Position numbers and translations under genes: made by a program. Below are positions 42,992 through 50,878 of a DNA stretch of 64,000 nt, piece by piece (the stretch's first letter is position 1; each line of letters begins with the position of its first letter). The DNA is from Maribacter arcticus. GTDB taxonomy: Bacteria; Bacteroidota; Bacteroidia; Flavobacteriales; Flavobacteriaceae. The stretch spans positions 38,985 through 102,984 of the forward strand of contig NZ_FUYL01000014.1 of the NCBI RefSeq assembly GCF_900167935.1, given 5' to 3'. Below the pieces are notes generated by a model. That model saw nothing but the letters and a program-made list of their open reading frames with translations, was not told where the DNA came from and ran no database searches.

Positions 42992-44161
42992 ATGCAAAGT
43001 ATGTACTTCAGTGAAGAACATCAATTATTTAGGGAGAGCCTAAAGGATTTTTTACAAAAAGAAGTTGTTCCTCATATAGAGAAATGGGAGGAGACAGGTA
43101 CTATCGAAAGGTTCATATGGAAGAAATTCGGAGATATGGGTTATTTCGGTTTAGCCACCCCAGAAGAAGATGGAGGTTTAGGTCTTGATCTTTTTTATAC
43201 CGTAGTCTTGTTAGAAGAATTACAAAAGGTTAATTCCGGTGGTTTTGCTGCCGCAATTTGGGCACATGCTTATTTGGCAATGACCCATCTTAATAAAGAA
43301 GCAGATTCTTTTGTTAAAGAAAAATATTTAAGACCTAGTGTTAATGGTGATAAAATAGGATGTCTTTGTGTCTCAGAACCTTTTGGGGGTAGTGATGTTG
43401 CTGCAATGCGCACAACTGCTGTAAGAGATGGAGATTTTTATATTTTAAACGGCTCAAAGACTTTTATAACAAATGGTGTTTATGCTGACTATATGATTAT
43501 AGCTGCTAAGACTGCACCAGAATTGGGTAATAAAGGAATAAGCATTTTTGTGGTTGACAGACATAGTAATGGAGTTACTGCGAATAAATTGAACAAGCTA
43601 GGCTGGCGCGCATCTGATACTGCAGAGCTCGCTTTTGATAATGTGAAGATTCCTGTAGAGAACCTTATGGGTGATGAGAATATGGGCTTTTCATATATTA
43701 TGGAGCACTTTTCTTTAGAGCGATTGATAATGGGTGTAAATGCTCATGCTAGATCAGAACATGTTTTAGAGTATGCTCTAAAGTATATGTCTGAAAGAGA
43801 AGCCTTTGGTAAATCGATAAATAAATTTCAGGCCCTACGACATAGGGTTGCAGATATGTATGGTGATATTGATATGTGTAAAGAATATAATTATTCAGTT
43901 GCATATCGTTTAGATAAGGGTCAGTATGTTGTTAAAGAGGCTACGATATCAAAATTGAAATCTACTAAGGTTGCTGATAAGGTTGCTTATGAATGTTTAC
44001 AGTTTTTGGGTGGTTATGGTTATATAGAAGATTACCCAATGGCGCGTAACTTTAGAGATAGTAGACTTGGACCTATAGGTGGGGGGACATCAGAAATACT
44101 TAGAGAGATTATCGCTAAGATGGTCATTGATAAAAAAGAGTATAAGCCTGCTACAGTTTAA
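42992..44161 (+). CDS. Acyl-CoA dehydrogenase
   Basis: This 389-aa flavoenzyme has the three-domain acyl-CoA dehydrogenase layout: N-terminal helical (MYFSEEHQLFRESLKDFLQ), middle beta (CVSEPFGGSDVAAMRTTAVRDGDFYILNGSKTFITNG) and C-terminal helical with FGKSINKFQALRHRVADMY and FLGGYGYIEDYPMARNFRDSRLGPIGGGTSEILREII. It introduces a double bond into an acyl-CoA in beta-oxidation or amino-acid breakdown. I take the ATG at 42992; the ATG at 43001 (MYFSEE) is equally possible. It lies 10 bases after the HhH gene. Confidence 0.93.
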   Translation: MQSMYFSEEHQLFRESLKDFLQKEVVPHIEKWEETGTIERFIWKKFGDMGYFGLATPEEDGGLGLDLFYTVVLLEELQKVNSGGFAAAIWAHAYLAMTHLNKEADSFVKEKYLRPSVNGDKIGCLCVSEPFGGSDVAAMRTTAVRDGDFYILNGSKTFITNGVYADYMIIAAKTAPELGNKGISIFVVDRHSNGVTANKLNKLGWRASDTAELAFDNVKIPVENLMGDENMGFSYIMEHFSLERLIMGVNAHARSEHVLEYALKYMSEREAFGKSINKFQALRHRVADMYGDIDMCKEYNYSVAYRLDKGQYVVKEATISKLKSTKVADKVAYECLQFLGGYGYIEDYPMARNFRDSRLGPIGGGTSEILREIIAKMVIDKKEYKPATV

Positions 44162-44198
44162 TATTAGTAAAATTAGTTTTTAAAAATTCGATTATAGG

Positions 44199-44228
44199 TT
44201 GCCTAAATGAATATAGTTGTTATATTTG
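44199..44228 (+). promoter_or_regulatory. rpsU promoter
   Basis: TTG (44199-44201) and TATATTTG (44221-44228) are separated by 19 bases, a full consensus match. The expected start is about 44235, giving a leader of roughly 27 bases that contains the Shine-Dalgarno sequence. Confidence 0.75.
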
Positions 44229-44244
44229 CACCCTTAATCATAAA

Positions 44245-44254
44245 GAGAGGAGGT
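44245..44254 (+). promoter_or_regulatory. Strong Shine-Dalgarno sequence of rpsU
   Basis: GAGAGGAGGT lies eight bases (counted from GGAGG) before the rpsU ATG. No other start in this window that I inspected has anything comparable, which fits published work on Flavobacterium in which bS21 helps hide the anti-SD of 16S rRNA and the rpsU mRNA is SD-dependent. Confidence 0.85.
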
Positions 44255-44261
44255 TTAGCCC

Positions 44262-44456
44262 ATGTTAATAATACCAGTAAAAGAAGGAGAAAACATCGAT
44301 AGAGCTTTAAAACGTTTCAAACGTAAGTTCGATAAAACAGGTACAATGAGACAGTTACGTAAGCGTCAACAGTTCAATAAGCCATCAGTCGTTCGAAGAG
44401 CACAGATTCAAAAAGCAGAATACATTCAAGGTCTTAGAGATCAAGAAGAAATCTAG
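44262..44456 (+). CDS. rpsU: Ribosomal protein bS21
   Basis: bS21 (64 aa) is a small-subunit protein near the 3' end of 16S rRNA. The sequence MLIIPVKEGENIDRALKRFKRKFDKTG, then RQLRKRQQFNKPSVVRR, is a complete bS21 with a flavobacterial C-terminal extension (QIQKAEYIQGLRDQEEI). In Bacteroidota it contributes to the pocket that occludes the anti-Shine-Dalgarno tail. Its own strong SD suggests autogenous control: ribosomes lacking bS21 have a free anti-SD and translate this mRNA best. It is monocistronic, with its own consensus promoter and a strong terminator. Confidence 0.96.
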   Translation: MLIIPVKEGENIDRALKRFKRKFDKTGTMRQLRKRQQFNKPSVVRRAQIQKAEYIQGLRDQEEI

Positions 44457-44475
44457 ACTTTGTAATAGAGAATAA

Positions 44476-44505
44476 AAAATCCCGCTAATTGCGGGATTTT
44501 TTTTT
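44476..44505 (+). terminator. Intrinsic terminator after rpsU
   Basis: A 10-bp stem (44476-44485 with 44491-44500) with a five-base loop ends in nine T (44497-44505). Confidence 0.92.
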
Positions 44506-44548
44506 GCATTAATCTCAAGTCATATAAAACTTTTGATACCTTTAGAAT

Positions 44549-45442
44549 ATGTTATTATCTGAATTCATTTCGTATCTATCCTTAGAGAAAAACTATTCTA
44601 AACATACGGTAAAAGCATATGAAAATGATATCCTTGAATTCAGTCATTTTTGTAATGTACAGTATGATTTTGATGATATTGATAATGTAGATTATAGCTT
44701 AATCCGTTTTTGGATTGTTAATTTGTCTGAAAGAGAGATGAATAATCGTTCAATTAACAGAAAAATTTCATCACTAAAGTCTTATTTTAAGTTTCTTCAA
44801 AAAATAGGTTCATTAGATGTAAATCCACTAGTAAAGCATAAAGCCTTAAAAACATCAAAAAAAATAGAAATACCGTTTTCAGAGTTAGAAATGCAGAATG
44901 TGCTTTCAGTAATTGAGTATAGTGATGATTTTGAAGGTATTAGAGATGAGTTGTTGATCCATGTTTTATATACTACAGGTATGCGTAGGGCAGAGTTGTT
45001 AGAGTTGAAGTTGTCTGACGTAGATTTTGAAACCATGACCATCAAAGTGTTGGGTAAGCGAAATAAGGAACGATTTATACCAATGTTGCCAGAAACAAAG
45101 AAAAAGTTTGAATCTTATTTTTTAAAACGAATGGAGTTAATTGAGATAAAAGATGCAAGCTATATATTCCTCACGCAGTCGGGCAATAAAATGTATGAAA
45201 CTCTTGTTTATAGATTAATAAACAAGTATTTTAGAGTAGTTTCCTCAAAGGTGAAGACCAGTCCACATATTCTAAGGCATACCTTTGCTACACACCTCTT
45301 GAATAAAGGAGCTGACTTAAATGCTGTAAAGGAATTATTAGGGCATTCAAGTTTGGCTTCAACGCAAGTTTATACGCATAATAGTATTGCTGAATTGAAA
45401 AAAGTGCATTCTAAGGCTCATCCAAGGGGAAATAAACTATAA
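44549..45442 (+). CDS. xerC: Tyrosine recombinase, XerC/XerD type
   Basis: This 297-aa site-specific recombinase has an N-terminal SAM-like core-binding domain (1-90) and the catalytic domain with Arg146 (TTGMRRAEL), Lys170, His240 and Arg243 (HILRHTFATH), His266 (LGHSSLAS) and the nucleophile Tyr275 (TQVYTH). Length and location in a housekeeping block between rpsU and hpf indicate the chromosomal dimer-resolution recombinase rather than a mobile-element integrase. Whether it is the XerC or XerD partner cannot be settled without a second copy to compare. No att or dif-like site was recognised nearby. Confidence 0.9.
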   Translation: MLLSEFISYLSLEKNYSKHTVKAYENDILEFSHFCNVQYDFDDIDNVDYSLIRFWIVNLSEREMNNRSINRKISSLKSYFKFLQKIGSLDVNPLVKHKALKTSKKIEIPFSELEMQNVLSVIEYSDDFEGIRDELLIHVLYTTGMRRAELLELKLSDVDFETMTIKVLGKRNKERFIPMLPETKKKFESYFLKRMELIEIKDASYIFLTQSGNKMYETLVYRLINKYFRVVSSKVKTSPHILRHTFATHLLNKGADLNAVKELLGHSSLASTQVYTHNSIAELKKVHSKAHPRGNKL

Positions 45443-45485
45443 TTGTATAATCAGGCTAGTTTCTTTAGCCATTAATTTTCTGACT

Positions 45486-45788
45486 ATGAAAGTAAATACA
45501 CAATCGGTAAATTTTAACGCAGATAGTGAATTAATTAATTTTCTACAAAATAGGCTAGATAAAGTCGAAACCTTTTATTCTAAGGTCATTAGCTCTGATG
45601 TTTACATGAAAGTTGAGAATACGAGTTCTAAGGCAAATAAAATAGTTGAGATTAAAATTACCGTTCCTAAAGATAAATTTATTGTTAAAAAGCAATGTAA
45701 ATCTTTTGAAGAGGCTGTAGACTCGGCATGTAATTCCTTGGAAAGAAGGTTAATAAAGCAAAAGGAGAAATTAAGATTACAAGCTTGA
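45486..45788 (+). CDS. hpf: Ribosome hibernation-promoting factor, short form
   Basis: The 100-aa product is a short HPF/RaiA-type protein that binds the 30S A/P sites and promotes 100S dimers or inactive 70S. MKVNTQSVNFNADSELINFLQNRLDKVETFY, VYMKVEN and FIVKKQCKSFEEAVDSACNSLERRL fit the beta-alpha-beta fold. It lacks the C-terminal dimerisation domain of long HPF. Together with rsfS (10208) and rpsU it makes this window rich in ribosome-state control genes. It is followed by a small terminator-like hairpin that overlaps the tRNA promoter. Confidence 0.9.
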   Translation: MKVNTQSVNFNADSELINFLQNRLDKVETFYSKVISSDVYMKVENTSSKANKIVEIKITVPKDKFIVKKQCKSFEEAVDSACNSLERRLIKQKEKLRLQA

Positions 45789-45809
45789 TGAAAATTTTTT
45801 AAAATTTGT

Positions 45810-45839
45810 TTTGAATAAACAAAAAATACTATACATTTG
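45810..45839 (+). promoter_or_regulatory. Promoter of the tRNA cluster
   Basis: TTTG (45810-45813), 18 bases, then TACATTTG (45832-45839) match the Bacteroidota consensus. It should drive the Thr-Tyr-Gly-Thr tRNA cluster and perhaps tuf beyond it. Confidence 0.7.
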
Positions 45840-45841
45840 CA

Positions 45842-45867
45842 GTCCGTTAGAAATAGCGGGCTTTTTT
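45842..45867 (+). terminator. Terminator-like hairpin at the tRNA-cluster start site
   Basis: An 8-bp stem (45842-45849 with 45854-45861, one wobble) closed by a GAAA tetraloop is followed by six T. It lies directly after the -7 element of the tRNA promoter, so it may end the hpf transcript while the tRNA transcript starts within its left arm and escapes. Confidence 0.6.
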
Positions 45868-45890
45868 ATGACAGAAAAGTCATGAAATAA

Positions 45891-45964
45891 GCCGATGTAG
45901 CTCAGCTGGCTAGAGCAGCTGATTTGTAATCAGCAGGTCGTGGGTTCGAGTCCCTCCATCGGCT
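45891..45964 (+). tRNA. tRNA-Thr(TGT)
   Basis: This 74-base cloverleaf has acceptor GCCGATG/CATCGGC, the anticodon loop TTTGTAA (anticodon TGT) closed by GCTGA/TCAGC, and the T-loop TTCGAGT. CCA is not encoded. Confidence 0.95.
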
Positions 45965-45991
45965 CTGAAGTTCTTTAAAATATTAGTTTGA

Positions 45992-46073
<82 letters not shown>

Positions 46074-46122
46074 CTAAACTTTTTAGTAGGAACTTTAAAT
46101 TGAAATATTGTAATTTTTATAA

Positions 46123-46195
46123 GCGGGAGTAGCTCAGTTGGTAGAGCGTCAGCCTTCCAAGCTGAATGTCGCCGGTTCGAACCCGGTCTCCCGCT
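46123..46195 (+). tRNA. tRNA-Gly(TCC)
   Basis: This 73-base tRNA has acceptor GCGGGAG/CTCCCGC, the anticodon loop CTTCCAA (anticodon TCC) and the T-loop TTCGAAC. Confidence 0.95.
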
Positions 46196-46202
46196 CTATA
46201 AT

Positions 46203-46263
46203 TTGACAGTAATGTCATCCCTGCGAAGGCAGGAATCTATTTTGAGAAAAATAGATTCGACAC
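46203..46263. repeat. Dispersed intergenic repeat between tRNA-Gly and tRNA-Thr
   Basis: GTCATCCCTGCGAAGGCAGG begins at 46213 and contains a small hairpin (CCTGC/GCAGG). It is followed by a second hairpin with a 10-bp stem (AATCTATTTT/AAAATAGATT). The outline GTCAT..C.GCGAA...GGAATCT is the well-known look of REP/MITE-like intergenic elements in many bacteria, and it parallels the gap between trpD and trpC. Confidence 0.6.
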
Positions 46264-46268
46264 TTTAC

Positions 46269-46340
46269 GCCGGTGTAGCTCAGGGGTAGAGCGTTTCCTT
46301 GGTAAGGAAGAGGTCACGAGTTCAATTCTCGTCATTGGCT
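46269..46340 (+). tRNA. tRNA-Thr(GGT)
   Basis: This 72-base tRNA has acceptor GCCGGTG/CATTGGC (two G-T pairs), the anticodon loop TTGGTAA (anticodon GGT) and the T-loop TTCAATT. CCA is not encoded. Confidence 0.94.
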
Positions 46341-46351
46341 CAATTAAGGTA

Positions 46352-46359
46352 TAAATTTG
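46352..46359 (+). promoter_or_regulatory. Possible -7 element of tuf
   Basis: TAAATTTG matches TAnnTTTG and would place a transcript start about 30 bases before the tuf ATG. A properly spaced -33 box is not evident, so tuf may also be read from the tRNA promoter. Confidence 0.45.
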
Positions 46360-46395
46360 TACACTAATATAAACTAAGATTAAAATTCATTAAAC

Positions 46396-47583
46396 ATGGC
46401 AAAGGAAACTTTCGATCGTTCCAAACCGCACTTAAATATAGGTACTATTGGACACGTGGATCACGGTAAAACTACATTAACTGCTGCTATTACAACTGTT
46501 TTGGCAAATGCAGGTCTTTCTGAAATGAGAAGTTTCGATTCTATCGATAACGCTCCTGAAGAAAAAGAAAGAGGTATTACTATTAACACTTCACACGTAG
46601 AGTACTCTACAGCTAATCGTCATTACGCTCACGTTGACTGTCCTGGTCACGCGGATTACGTAAAGAACATGGTTACAGGTGCTGCTCAAATGGATGGTGC
46701 TATATTAGTTGTTGCCGCTACAGATGGTCCTATGCCTCAAACTCGTGAGCATATACTTTTAGGTCGCCAGGTTGGTATTCCTAGAATGGTTGTATTCATG
46801 AATAAAGTGGATATGGTTGATGATGAGGAATTGATCGAGCTTGTTGAGATGGAAGTAAGAGAATTGCTTTCTTTTTATGAGTATGATGGTGATAATGGAC
46901 CTGTAATTGCTGGTTCTGCATTAGGTGCATTGAACGGTGAGCAAAAATGGGTGGATACGGTAATGGAATTGATGGATGCTGTTGATAGCTGGATCGAATT
47001 GCCTGTAAGAGATGTTGAGAAACCTTTCTTAATGCCTGTTGAAGATGTATTTACTATTACTGGTCGTGGAACTGTTGCAACTGGTCGTATCGAGACTGGT
47101 ATCGCTAACACTGGTGATGCAGTTGAGATTATTGGTATGGGTGCTCAAAAATTAAACTCTACAGTTACTGGGGTTGAGATGTTCCGTAAGATTTTGGATA
47201 GAGGTGAAGCTGGTGATAACGTAGGTATCTTGTTAAGGGGTATTGAAAAGTCACAAATTACTCGTGGTATGGTAATCTGTAAGCCAGGTTCTGTTAAGCC
47301 ACATGCTAAATTTGAAGCTGAAGTTTACGTATTGAAAAAAGAAGAAGGTGGTCGTCACACGCCATTTCACAATAACTACCGTCCTCAGTTCTACGTAAGA
47401 ACAACTGACGTTACTGGTAACATTGCACTTCCTTCAGGAGTTGAAATGGTAATGCCAGGTGATAACCTTACAATTACAGTTGAGTTGATTCAGCCAATCG
47501 CATTGAGCGTAGGTCTGCGTTTCGCTATCCGTGAAGGTGGTAGAACAGTAGGTGCTGGTCAGGTAACTAAGATTATAGATTAA
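46396..47583 (+). CDS. tuf: Elongation factor Tu
   Basis: EF-Tu (395 aa) carries aminoacyl-tRNA to the ribosome. G1 GHVDHGKTT, the switch I region [13 protein letters not shown]3 [11 protein letters not shown] and G4 NKVDMVDD are complete, followed by the two beta-barrel domains (from about 210 and 305). [19 protein letters not shown] is in domain III. It follows the tRNA cluster and precedes tRNA-Trp, secE and nusG, the standard order in many bacteria. Confidence 0.98.
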   Translation: MAKETFDRSKPHLNIGTIGHVDHGKTTLTAAITTVLANAGLSEMRSFDSIDNAPEEKERGITINTSHVEYSTANRHYAHVDCPGHADYVKNMVTGAAQMDGAILVVAATDGPMPQTREHILLGRQVGIPRMVVFMNKVDMVDDEELIELVEMEVRELLSFYEYDGDNGPVIAGSALGALNGEQKWVDTVMELMDAVDSWIELPVRDVEKPFLMPVEDVFTITGRGTVATGRIETGIANTGDAVEIIGMGAQKLNSTVTGVEMFRKILDRGEAGDNVGILLRGIEKSQITRGMVICKPGSVKPHAKFEAEVYVLKKEEGGRHTPFHNNYRPQFYVRTTDVTGNIALPSGVEMVMPGDNLTITVELIQPIALSVGLRFAIREGGRTVGAGQVTKIID

Positions 47584-47679
47584 TTTAATCTAAAGAGTAT
47601 TGTGTTTAAGGGTGTCTTGCTCAAGCGGGACACCTTTACATGCAAATAAAAGAATAGGTGGTTTTATATCACTATTCAT

Positions 47680-47755
47680 ACGGGTGTAGCTCAGTTGGTA
47701 GAGCACTGGTCTCCAAAACCAGGTGTCGGGAGTTCGAGTCTCTCCTCCCGTGCCA
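47680..47755 (+). tRNA. tRNA-Trp(CCA)
   Basis: Anticodon CCA lies in the loop CTCCAAA closed by CTGGT/ACCAG, and the T-loop is TTCGAGT. The acceptor stem ACGGGTG/CTCCCGT has a T-T mismatch at pair 6-67. Unlike the other tRNAs here, a CCA follows the discriminator base in the DNA. It sits between tuf and secE as in many genomes. Confidence 0.92.
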
Positions 47756-47809
47756 CAATAAAATTTGGAAGAAATATCCTTTTGTTGAAATAGTAAAACA
47801 GAATCTAAA

Positions 47810-47998
47810 ATGTTTACATATATAAAAGAATCCGTTGAAGAGTTAAGGAATAATGTTACTCTTCCTTCACGTGCAGAATCGTCAAACCTGATGGTTATTG
47901 TAGCTGTGTTTTCTATCATTTTTGCTTTAGCAACTTGGGGTGTAGATACGGTTTTTAGTAAAGTGATTAAGTTATATTTCAACACCGTTTTAAACTAG
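47810..47998 (+). CDS. secE: Preprotein translocase subunit SecE
   Basis: This 62-aa SecE of the short type has an amphipathic N-terminal helix (MFTYIKESVEELRNNVTLPSRAES) and one membrane helix (about 27-48, LMVIVAVFSIIFALATWGVDTVF). It stabilises SecY in the translocon. It lies 54 bases after tRNA-Trp and 8 bases before nusG, in the conserved secE-nusG order. Confidence 0.93.
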   Translation: MFTYIKESVEELRNNVTLPSRAESSNLMVIVAVFSIIFALATWGVDTVFSKVIKLYFNTVLN

Positions 47999-48006
47999 TA
48001 GGACCT

Positions 48007-48558
48007 ATGTCAGAAGTATTAGAGAAAAAATGGTACGTTGTAAGGGCTGTCAGTGGTCAAGAGAATAAAATCAAAGGATACATTGAAAGTGAAGTAGAGC
48101 GTCATGGTTTTTCTGACTATTTAGAAGATGTTCTTGTTCCTACAGAAAAGGTAGTTCAAATTAGAAATGGCAAGAAAATAAACAAAGAAAGAGTTTATTT
48201 TCCTGGCTATATTATGATTAAAGCGAATCTGGGAGGTGAAATGGTTCACATTATTCGTTCTATAACGAATGTTATAGGATTTTTAGGGGAAACTAAAGGT
48301 GGAGACCCGGTTCCTTTAAGAAAAAATGAAGTGAATAGAATGCTAGGTAAAGTAGATGAGCTTGCTATTAATACAGATAGCGTAGCGATTCCATTTGTAT
48401 TTGGTGAAACAGTTAAGGTAATTGATGGTCCATTTAACGGTTTTAATGGTACTGTCGAGAAGATTAACGAAGAAAAACGTAAGCTTGAGGTAATGGTGAA
48501 GATTTTCGGAAGAAAGACGCCTTTAGAGCTTAGTTACATGCAAGTTGAGAAAGTATAA
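48007..48558 (+). CDS. nusG: Transcription termination/antitermination factor NusG
   Basis: NusG (183 aa) binds RNA polymerase and Rho or ribosomal S10. The NGN domain occupies 1-115 (KWYVVRAVSGQENKIKGYI, VYFPGYIMIKANL) and the KOW domain begins with FVFGETVKVIDGPFNGFNGTV. It is co-transcribed with secE. No RfaH-type specialisation is visible. Confidence 0.96.
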   Translation: MSEVLEKKWYVVRAVSGQENKIKGYIESEVERHGFSDYLEDVLVPTEKVVQIRNGKKINKERVYFPGYIMIKANLGGEMVHIIRSITNVIGFLGETKGGDPVPLRKNEVNRMLGKVDELAINTDSVAIPFVFGETVKVIDGPFNGFNGTVEKINEEKRKLEVMVKIFGRKTPLELSYMQVEKV

Positions 48559-48629
48559 GAATAAGTGTTACATACATATATTAAAGTAGTGTTGCTTCCG
48601 TAAACACACTTTCAATTTAATTTTAAACA

Positions 48630-49067
48630 ATGGCAAAAGAAATAGGTAAAGTAGTTAAACTACAAGTTAAGGGAGGTGCAGCGAATCCATCGCCACCGGT
48701 TGGACCTGCCTTAGGTGCTGCTGGTGTTAACATAATGGAGTTCTGTAAGCAGTTTAATGCTCGTACGCAGGATAAACCAGGTAAAATATTACCAGTTGTT
48801 ATCACCGTTTACAAGGATAAGTCTTTCGACTTCGTTGTAAAAACACCACCGGCGGCAATTCAGCTATTGGAAGCGGCTAAGATTAAGAAAGGATCTGGCG
48901 AACCTAACAGAGTAAAATTAGGTAGTGTTACCTGGGACCAAATCAAGGCAATAGCCGAAGATAAAATGGTTGACCTTAATGCATTTACAGTAGAATCGGC
49001 TATGAGTATGATAGCAGGTACTGCACGTTCTATGGGTATGAAGGTAGCAGGAAAGAAACCTTTTTAA
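48630..49067 (+). CDS. rplK: Ribosomal protein uL11
   Basis: uL11 (145 aa) forms the GTPase-associated centre base with 23S r[35 protein letters not shown] is the N-terminal domain, and the C-terminal RNA-binding domain has [16 protein letters not shown] and AGTARSMGM. It lies 71 bases after nusG and 18 bases before rplA. Confidence 0.98.
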   Translation: MAKEIGKVVKLQVKGGAANPSPPVGPALGAAGVNIMEFCKQFNARTQDKPGKILPVVITVYKDKSFDFVVKTPPAAIQLLEAAKIKKGSGEPNRVKLGSVTWDQIKAIAEDKMVDLNAFTVESAMSMIAGTARSMGMKVAGKKPF

Positions 49068-49085
49068 AATCTTAAAAGTAATTAA

Positions 49086-49775
49086 ATGGCAAAGTTGACT
49101 AAGAAGCAAAAAGAAGCGCACTCCAAAATAGAGAAAGATAGATTATACTCTGTTACGGAAGCTTCAGCTTTAATTAAAGAGATAACCAATACAAAATTTG
49201 ACGCATCTGTAGATTTAGCGGTTCGTTTGGGTGTAGATCCAAGAAAAGCAAATCAGATGGTTCGTGGTGTGGTAACATTACCTCATGGAACTGGTAAAGA
49301 TGTTAAGGTTTTGGCTTTGGTAACACCAGATAAGGAAGCAGAAGCTCTAGAAGCGGGTGCAGACTATGTTGGTTTAGATGAGTATTTGGAAAAAATAAAA
49401 AACGGTTGGACAGATGTTGATGTTATCATCACTATGCCAAGTGTAATGGGAAAATTAGGTCCTTTAGGTCGTGTATTAGGACCAAGAGGTTTAATGCCCA
49501 ATCCAAAAACAGGAACTGTGACTATGGATGTGGCTAAAGCTGTATCTGAAGTAAAGGCAGGTAAAATAGATTTTAAAGTTGATAAAACTGGTATCGTACA
49601 TGCTGCGATAGGCAAAGCTTCTTTTTCTGCAGATAAAATAGCAGATAACGCTAGAGAGTTGTTAGATACTTTGAATAAGATGAAGCCAACTGCGGCAAAA
49701 GGTGTTTATATGAAAAGTATTTTCATGTCGAGCACAATGAGTCCTAGTTTGCAATTAGATCCAAAGTCAGTTTAA
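49086..49775 (+). CDS. rplA: Ribosomal protein uL1
   Basis: uL1 (229 aa) forms the L1 stalk and is an autogenous repressor of the L11-L1 mRNA in many bacteria. [24 protein letters not shown] and [16 protein letters not shown] are signatures. I did not resolve an L1-binding mimic in the short leader before rplK, so autoregulation is only likely by analogy. Confidence 0.98.
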   Translation: MAKLTKKQKEAHSKIEKDRLYSVTEASALIKEITNTKFDASVDLAVRLGVDPRKANQMVRGVVTLPHGTGKDVKVLALVTPDKEAEALEAGADYVGLDEYLEKIKNGWTDVDVIITMPSVMGKLGPLGRVLGPRGLMPNPKTGTVTMDVAKAVSEVKAGKIDFKVDKTGIVHAAIGKASFSADKIADNARELLDTLNKMKPTAAKGVYMKSIFMSSTMSPSLQLDPKSV

Positions 49776-49801
49776 CAAACTGTTAGTTAAAAATTATAAG
49801 T

Positions 49802-50317
49802 ATGACAAGAGAAGAAAAAGCAACGGTTATAAAAGATTTGACTACGCAGTTGGCAGATAGTACAACCATCTATTTGGCAGATATCTCTGGCTTAGATGCG
49901 AGTACAACTTCTGATTTAAGAAGAGCTTGCTTTAAGGCAAATATTAAATTGGCTGTAGTTAAGAATACATTGCTTTCTAAAGCAATGGATGCTTCTGATA
50001 AAGATTTTGGCGAATTACCTGAAGTATTGAAGGGGAATACCTCTTTAATGTTTTCGGATGTTGCCAATGCTCCTGCAAAATTGATAAAGAATTTTAGAAA
50101 AAAATCTAAAAAGCCTTTATTGAAAGGAGCTTTTGTTCAAGAAGCAATTTACATAGGTGATGAAAACTTGGATGCTTTAGTTAGCATTAAGTCTAAAGAA
50201 GAAATGATTGGTGAGGTTATTGGATTATTACAATCTCCTGCTAAGAATGTTATTTCAGGACTTAAATCTGGCGGTGGTAAATTAGCCGGAATCCTTAAAA
50301 CATTATCTGAAAGATAA
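49802..50317 (+). CDS. rplJ: Ribosomal protein uL10
   Basis: uL10 (171 aa) anchors bL12 dimers to the ribosomal stalk. MTREEKATVIKDLTTQLADSTTIYLADISGL and IKLAVVKNTLLSKA are typical, and the C-terminal helix (NVISGLKSGGGKLAGILKTLSER) binds bL12. It precedes rplL by 51 bases. Confidence 0.97.
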   Translation: MTREEKATVIKDLTTQLADSTTIYLADISGLDASTTSDLRRACFKANIKLAVVKNTLLSKAMDASDKDFGELPEVLKGNTSLMFSDVANAPAKLIKNFRKKSKKPLLKGAFVQEAIYIGDENLDALVSIKSKEEMIGEVIGLLQSPAKNVISGLKSGGGKLAGILKTLSER

Positions 50318-50368
50318 GTACGCACTATAAACTAAGTATATTTTAAAAATTTTATTAAACGATAGAAA

Positions 50369-50746
50369 ATGGCAGATTTAAAAGATTTCGCAGAGAAATT
50401 AGTTAACCTTACGGTAAAAGAAGTAAATGAGTTAGCTGGTATATTGAAAGATGAATACGGTATTGAGCCTGCAGCAGCGGCGGTAGCAGTAGCTGCTGGT
50501 GGTGGTGCTGAAGCTGGTGAAGCGGCTGAAGAAAAAACTGAATTTGACGTAATTTTGAAAGCAGCAGGTGCTTCTAAATTAGCAGTTGTTAAATTGGTTA
50601 AAGAATTAACTGGATTAGGCTTGAAAGATGCAAAGGATATTGTTGATAGCGCACCTAAAGCTGTTAAAGAAGGTGTTTCTAAAGATGAAGCTGAGGGAAT
50701 CAAAAAATCATTGGAAGAAGCTGGAGCAGAAGTTGAGCTTAAATAA
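50369..50746 (+). CDS. rplL: Ribosomal protein bL12 (L7/L12)
   Basis: bL12 (125 aa) recruits translational GTPases. The N-terminal dimerisation domain (1-31), an Ala/Gly/Glu-rich hinge (about 32-54) and the C-terminal domain ([40 protein letters not shown]) are all present. A terminator-like hairpin follows before rpoB, which usually lets bL12 be made in excess over RNA polymerase. Confidence 0.98.
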   Translation: MADLKDFAEKLVNLTVKEVNELAGILKDEYGIEPAAAAVAVAAGGGAEAGEAAEEKTEFDVILKAAGASKLAVVKLVKELTGLGLKDAKDIVDSAPKAVKEGVSKDEAEGIKKSLEEAGAEVELK

Positions 50747-50771
50747 TAGCAACAACCATATCACTTTTGGT

Positions 50772-50813
50772 TTAGGTCTTTTCGCTTTTTGCGGTTAGAC
50801 CTAAGCCTTTTTA
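50772..50813 (+). terminator. Attenuator-like terminator between rplL and rpoB
   Basis: An 8-bp stem (50772-50779 with 50797-50804) with an inner 3-bp stem (CGC/GCG around a T5 loop) is followed by CCTTTTTAT. The stem is moderate, consistent with partial termination and read-through into rpoB. Confidence 0.7.
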
Positions 50814-50878
50814 TAGAATTAGGTATATTTAGAGGTATACAACCCATTTAGTACTCACGATCATAACACTGTCCGTAG

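Noticed and set aside
44549..45442. Mobile-element integrase
   Set aside because: The tyrosine recombinase sits in a housekeeping block with XerC-like length, and no att sites, cargo or adjoining phage genes are seen. The tRNA genes nearby show no duplicated 3' ends.
47590..47985. 131-aa minus-strand ORF across tRNA-Trp and secE
   Set aside because: It is antisense to a clear tRNA and to SecE, so it is a chance frame.
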